From contig NZ_STGW01000011.1 of assembly GCF_004912195.1 (NCBI RefSeq), forward strand, positions 86,142 to 129,290: a stretch of 43,149 bases of DNA, given 5' to 3'. The stretch comes from Nocardioides caeni. GTDB taxonomy: Bacteria; Actinomycetota; Actinomycetes; Propionibacteriales; Nocardioidaceae. The first letter of the stretch is position 1, and each line of letters starts with the position of its first letter. A program made the translations under genes and the position numbers. Below, piece after piece: positions 41,035-43,149 of this stretch. The notes under the pieces were generated by a model. The model had not been told where the DNA came from. It saw nothing but the letters and a program-made list of their open reading frames with translations, and made no database searches.

Positions 41035-41108
41035 GACCCCCGCTCGGGGGTCATTTCGCCGTGGGGGGGCTTGTTCGGGCGGAGTCGGAGGGGTGACGTG
41101 CCTACGGT
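41035..41108 (+). promoter_or_regulatory. Shared 18-bp inverted repeat, site D, and promoter of the sortase gene
   Basis: GACCCCCG-CT-CGGGGGTC (41035-41052), perfect 8-bp arms, followed by ATTTCG. The -10 TACGGT starts at 41103, exactly 52 bp after the T at 41051. The sortase ATG follows at 41170. Confidence 0.72.
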
Positions 41109-41169
41109 CGCCCAGGCGTCCGGCGTGATGACGCCGGCCAGGACGCAGCCGATCCCGGGGAGGGATGTC

Positions 41170-41775
41170 ATGAGGAGCAGAGCGGGAGCCGTCGTCGTCG
41201 GCATGCTCATGGTGGCTGGACTGCTCGCCGGTGGCGAAGCGGGCGCCACGGCACAGGAGGGCGAGGCCGTCACTGCGCGTGCGGCAGCTCGTGCGCTGGC
41301 CTGTGCGCGACCGTCCCGCTCGTTCGTCCCGGATCGGGCGCGCGTCACGCCGATCGGACGCGTGCTGCCGGTCCGCCGCGTCGCGCGCACCGCGTCGGGC
41401 GCCATCGGCGCTCCCCCGTTGACGAGGGCCGGCAAGTGGATGGTCGGCATGGATCCCGAGGTCCGACCGGGCAGCGGCCGTGGCTCGGTGATCCTCGTGG
41501 CCCACACCTACCCCGACGGCTCCGCGCTGGGCAACCGGCTGCTGCGCCAGACCCGCGCGGGCCACTCGATCGTGCTGCGCAACGCGGCCGGCACCAAGGC
41601 GTGCTACCGGATCAGCGAGCGTCGGTCCTACCGGGCCGACCGGGTCCCCCGGGACCGCGCGTTCCGCTCCTGGGGCCCCGAGCAGGTCGTCATCGTGGTC
41701 TGCTCGGGCCGTCGCCTCGGTCCGGGTCGGTGGTCTCACCGCACCCTCTGGTACGCCGTGCCGGCGACCCGCTGA
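41170..41775 (+). CDS. Class F-like sortase (exported cysteine transpeptidase)
   Basis: A 201-residue exported protein. The signal peptide (1-30) has core AVVVGMLMVAGLLAGG. The sortase barrel (about 60-201) shows the catalytic triad: His112 in SVILVAHTYPDGSALGNRL, Cys178 in VVIVVCSGRR, and Arg191 in SHRTLWYAVP. The spacing and the C-terminal pattern fit actinobacterial class F sortases, though TGH and TC are changed to VAH and VC. It would join a sorting-signal protein to a cell-surface amine; no canonical LPXTG substrate is in the window. ATG at 41170 has GGAGGG 5 bp upstream. Confidence 0.83.
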   Translation: MRSRAGAVVVGMLMVAGLLAGGEAGATAQEGEAVTARAAARALACARPSRSFVPDRARVTPIGRVLPVRRVARTASGAIGAPPLTRAGKWMVGMDPEVRPGSGRGSVILVAHTYPDGSALGNRLLRQTRAGHSIVLRNAAGTKACYRISERRSYRADRVPRDRAFRSWGPEQVVIVVCSGRRLGPGRWSHRTLWYAVPATR

Positions 41776-42055
41776 CGACGCTGCTCCGTGGGCGACGGAG
41801 CGGCTCCCTCGCCGTACAGGGAGTCATCCGACCCCCCACTGGGCGCTCCCAGCCGCCTTTTCGGGCCGCTGAGGGGATGTTTTCCACAACCGACCCCCTC
41901 CCGGACGGGTCGCACACGTGTCCTGAGGCCCGCAACGGGCTAGAATGGCGATCTGGCCGGGAACGCATCCAACTGGGCGCACGCTCGGCCTTCGCCATGC
42001 CCCGGCGAGCGGCCTCCAGGCTGCACGCCAGGGCCCGCACAAGAAGAGGTCCTGC
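41776..42055 (+). promoter_or_regulatory. gyrB upstream region with promoter and DnaA-box-like site
   Basis: TAGAAT (41941-41946) is a good -10 element for gyrB, giving a leader of about 100 nt; the -35 is weak. TTTTCCACA (41880-41888) is one mismatch from a DnaA box. No gene is seen in this 280-bp gap. Confidence 0.5.
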
Positions 42056-43149
42056 GTGTCCAGTGACGACCAGATGCCCGAGTACGACGCCTCCGCGATC
42101 CAGGTCCTCGAGGGCCTCGAAGCGGTCCGGAAGCGGCCGGGCATGTACATCGGATCGACCGGGGAGCGCGGCCTCCACCACCTGATCTGGGAGATCGTCG
42201 ACAACGCGGTGGACGAGGCGCTGGCCGGCCACTGCGACACCATCAAGGTCACCCTCAACGACGACGGCTCGGTCAGCGTCGTCGACAACGGTCGTGGCAT
42301 CCCGACCGACACCGCGCCCGGTCAGGAGCTGCCGGCGGCGACGCTGGCGCTGACCGTGCTGCACGCGGGCGGCAAGTTCGGCGGCGGCGGCTACAAGGTC
42401 TCCGGTGGTCTGCACGGTGTCGGCTCCTCGGTCGTCAACGCGCTGTCCGACCGCCTGCACCTGGAGGTGAAGAACCGCGGCTTCCTCTGGGAGCAGGAGT
42501 TCTCCCTCGGTGTGCCCGACTACACGCTGCGCCAGGTGCGCCCGCTGGAGGACGGCGAGCGGACCGGCACGACGGTGACGTGGTGGGCCTCCCCCGACAT
42601 CTTCGAGACCACCGACTACACGCTCGAGACGATCTCGACCCGCTTCCGCGAGATGGCCTTCCTCAACAAGGGCCTGCGCATCGAGCTGCTCGACGCGCGC
42701 GCGAAGGCCGAGGAGCTGGCCGAGGCGGTCGAGGACGGCACGGCCGACGAGGCCGACGGCATCGCCGACAGCGCGTCGGCGATCCACGCGACCGAGGTCG
42801 AGGGCCACAAGGCGCTGGAGCAGGTCTTCCAGTACGAGCGCGGCCTGGCCGACTACGTCGACTTCCTCAACCGTCGCAAGACCCCGATCAGCCCGATCAT
42901 CTCCTTCGAGTCCGAGACCGGCGACGACGCCCCGAACCCGATGAGCCTCGAGCTCGCGATGCAGTGGCAGGCCTCGTCGTACAACGAGTCGGTGCACACC
43001 TTCGCCAACACCATCAACACCCCCGAGGGCGGCACGCACGAGGAGGGCTTCCGGGCGGCGCTGACCTCGCTGGTCAACCGGTGGGGCGAGGAGTGGGGCC
43101 TCATCAAGAAGAAGGAGGACCGGCTGACCGGTGACGACATCCGCGAGGG
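42056..43149 (+). CDS. gyrB: DNA gyrase subunit B, N-terminal part
   Basis: The first 364 residues of the ATPase subunit of gyrase; the gene runs past the window end. GHKL ATPase motifs are clear: LEAVRKRPGMYIGSTGERGL, EIVDNAVDEALAGHCD with the catalytic Glu and metal Asn, VVDNGRGIPTD, and GGKFGGGGYKVSGGLHGVGSSVVNALS. The transducer domain begins near residue 230. An acidic insert (about 225-260, KAEELAEAVEDGTADEADG) enlarges this region. GTG at 42056 is preceded by AAGAAGAGG. It is normally adjacent to dciA; here about 6.5 kb of accessory genes intervene. Confidence 0.97.
   Translation, partial: MSSDDQMPEYDASAIQVLEGLEAVRKRPGMYIGSTGERGLHHLIWEIVDNAVDEALAGHCDTIKVTLNDDGSVSVVDNGRGIPTDTAPGQELPAATLALTVLHAGGKFGGGGYKVSGGLHGVGSSVVNALSDRLHLEVKNRGFLWEQEFSLGVPDYTLRQVRPLEDGERTGTTVTWWASPDIFETTDYTLETISTRFREMAFLNKGLRIELLDARAKAEELAEAVEDGTADEADGIADSASAIHATEVEGHKALEQVFQYERGLADYVDFLNRRKTPISPIISFESETGDDAPNPMSLELAMQWQASSYNESVHTFANTINTPEGGTHEEGFRAALTSLVNRWGEEWGLIKKKEDRLTGDDIRE

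Noticed and set aside
41805..41827. Possible fifth copy of the shared operator before gyrB (GGCTCCCT...AGGGAGTC followed by ATCC)
   Set aside because: The arms match the consensus poorly and the spacer is 8 bp rather than 2; only a weak -10-like GATGTT lies at the expected distance.

Overview
The window is a GC-rich stretch around the chromosomal replication origin of a high-GC actinobacterium. A Nocardioidaceae-type organism (Nocardioides or a relative) is my inference. It rests on gene order, many GTG starts, an ino1-PadR pair near the origin, and the arrangement rpmH-rnpA-yidD-yidC-jag-rsmG-parA-parB on one side of oriC with dnaA-dnaN-gnd-recF-dciA-gyrB on the other. No rRNA, tRNA, insertion sequence, prophage or CRISPR array was seen.

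Layout. 1-2125 (minus): 5' part of a class A penicillin-binding protein, a SigE-like ECF sigma factor and its membrane partner. 2244-3978 (plus): PadR regulator and myo-inositol-1-phosphate synthase. 4171-7502 (minus): membrane-anchored EEP hydrolase, SRPBCC protein, CCA-adding enzyme. 7597-17610 (plus): envelope and redox block with a DUF6049-like secreted protein, MurJ, a lipoprotein, a membrane pseudokinase, SigM-like sigma factor, its anti-sigma-like partner, TrxB and TrxA. 17759-20602: GNAT acetyltransferase, aminotransferase, acyltransferase. 20603-21038 is non-coding and repeat-rich. 21039-26456 (minus): parB-parA-rsmG and jag-yidC-yidD-rnpA-rpmH, mostly with GTGA overlaps, plus three perfect parS sites. 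26457-29175 holds the dnaA control region, dnaA and oriC with about seven DnaA boxes. 29176-32737 (plus): dnaN, gnd, a hidden 66-residue membrane protein, recF.

From 32834 the usual tight recF-dciA-gyrB order is opened by accessory genes: a large secreted glycine-rich/DUF11 protein (minus), then, after dciA, a proline/glycine-rich membrane protein, a DUF2510 protein, an unusual double-module histidine kinase with a LuxR-type response regulator, a second near-duplicate regulator, and a class F-like sortase, before gyrB (cut by the window end).

The strongest new signal is in this block. An 18-bp inverted repeat, consensus GACCCCCG-NN-CGGGGGTC, occurs four times: before the glycine-rich protein, the kinase-regulator operon, the second regulator and the sortase. 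Each copy lies 51 or 52 bp before a TANNNT-like -10 element. This suggests a self-contained, two-component-controlled surface-protein and sortase regulon beside oriC. Other notable signals are three palindromes spaced exactly 31 bp apart after trxA, a 26-bp inverted-repeat element before the pseudokinase gene, an interspersed palindromic repeat carried in frame inside recF, parS sites that encode part of ParA, a sigma-R-type promoter before trxB, and several likely leaderless promoters.
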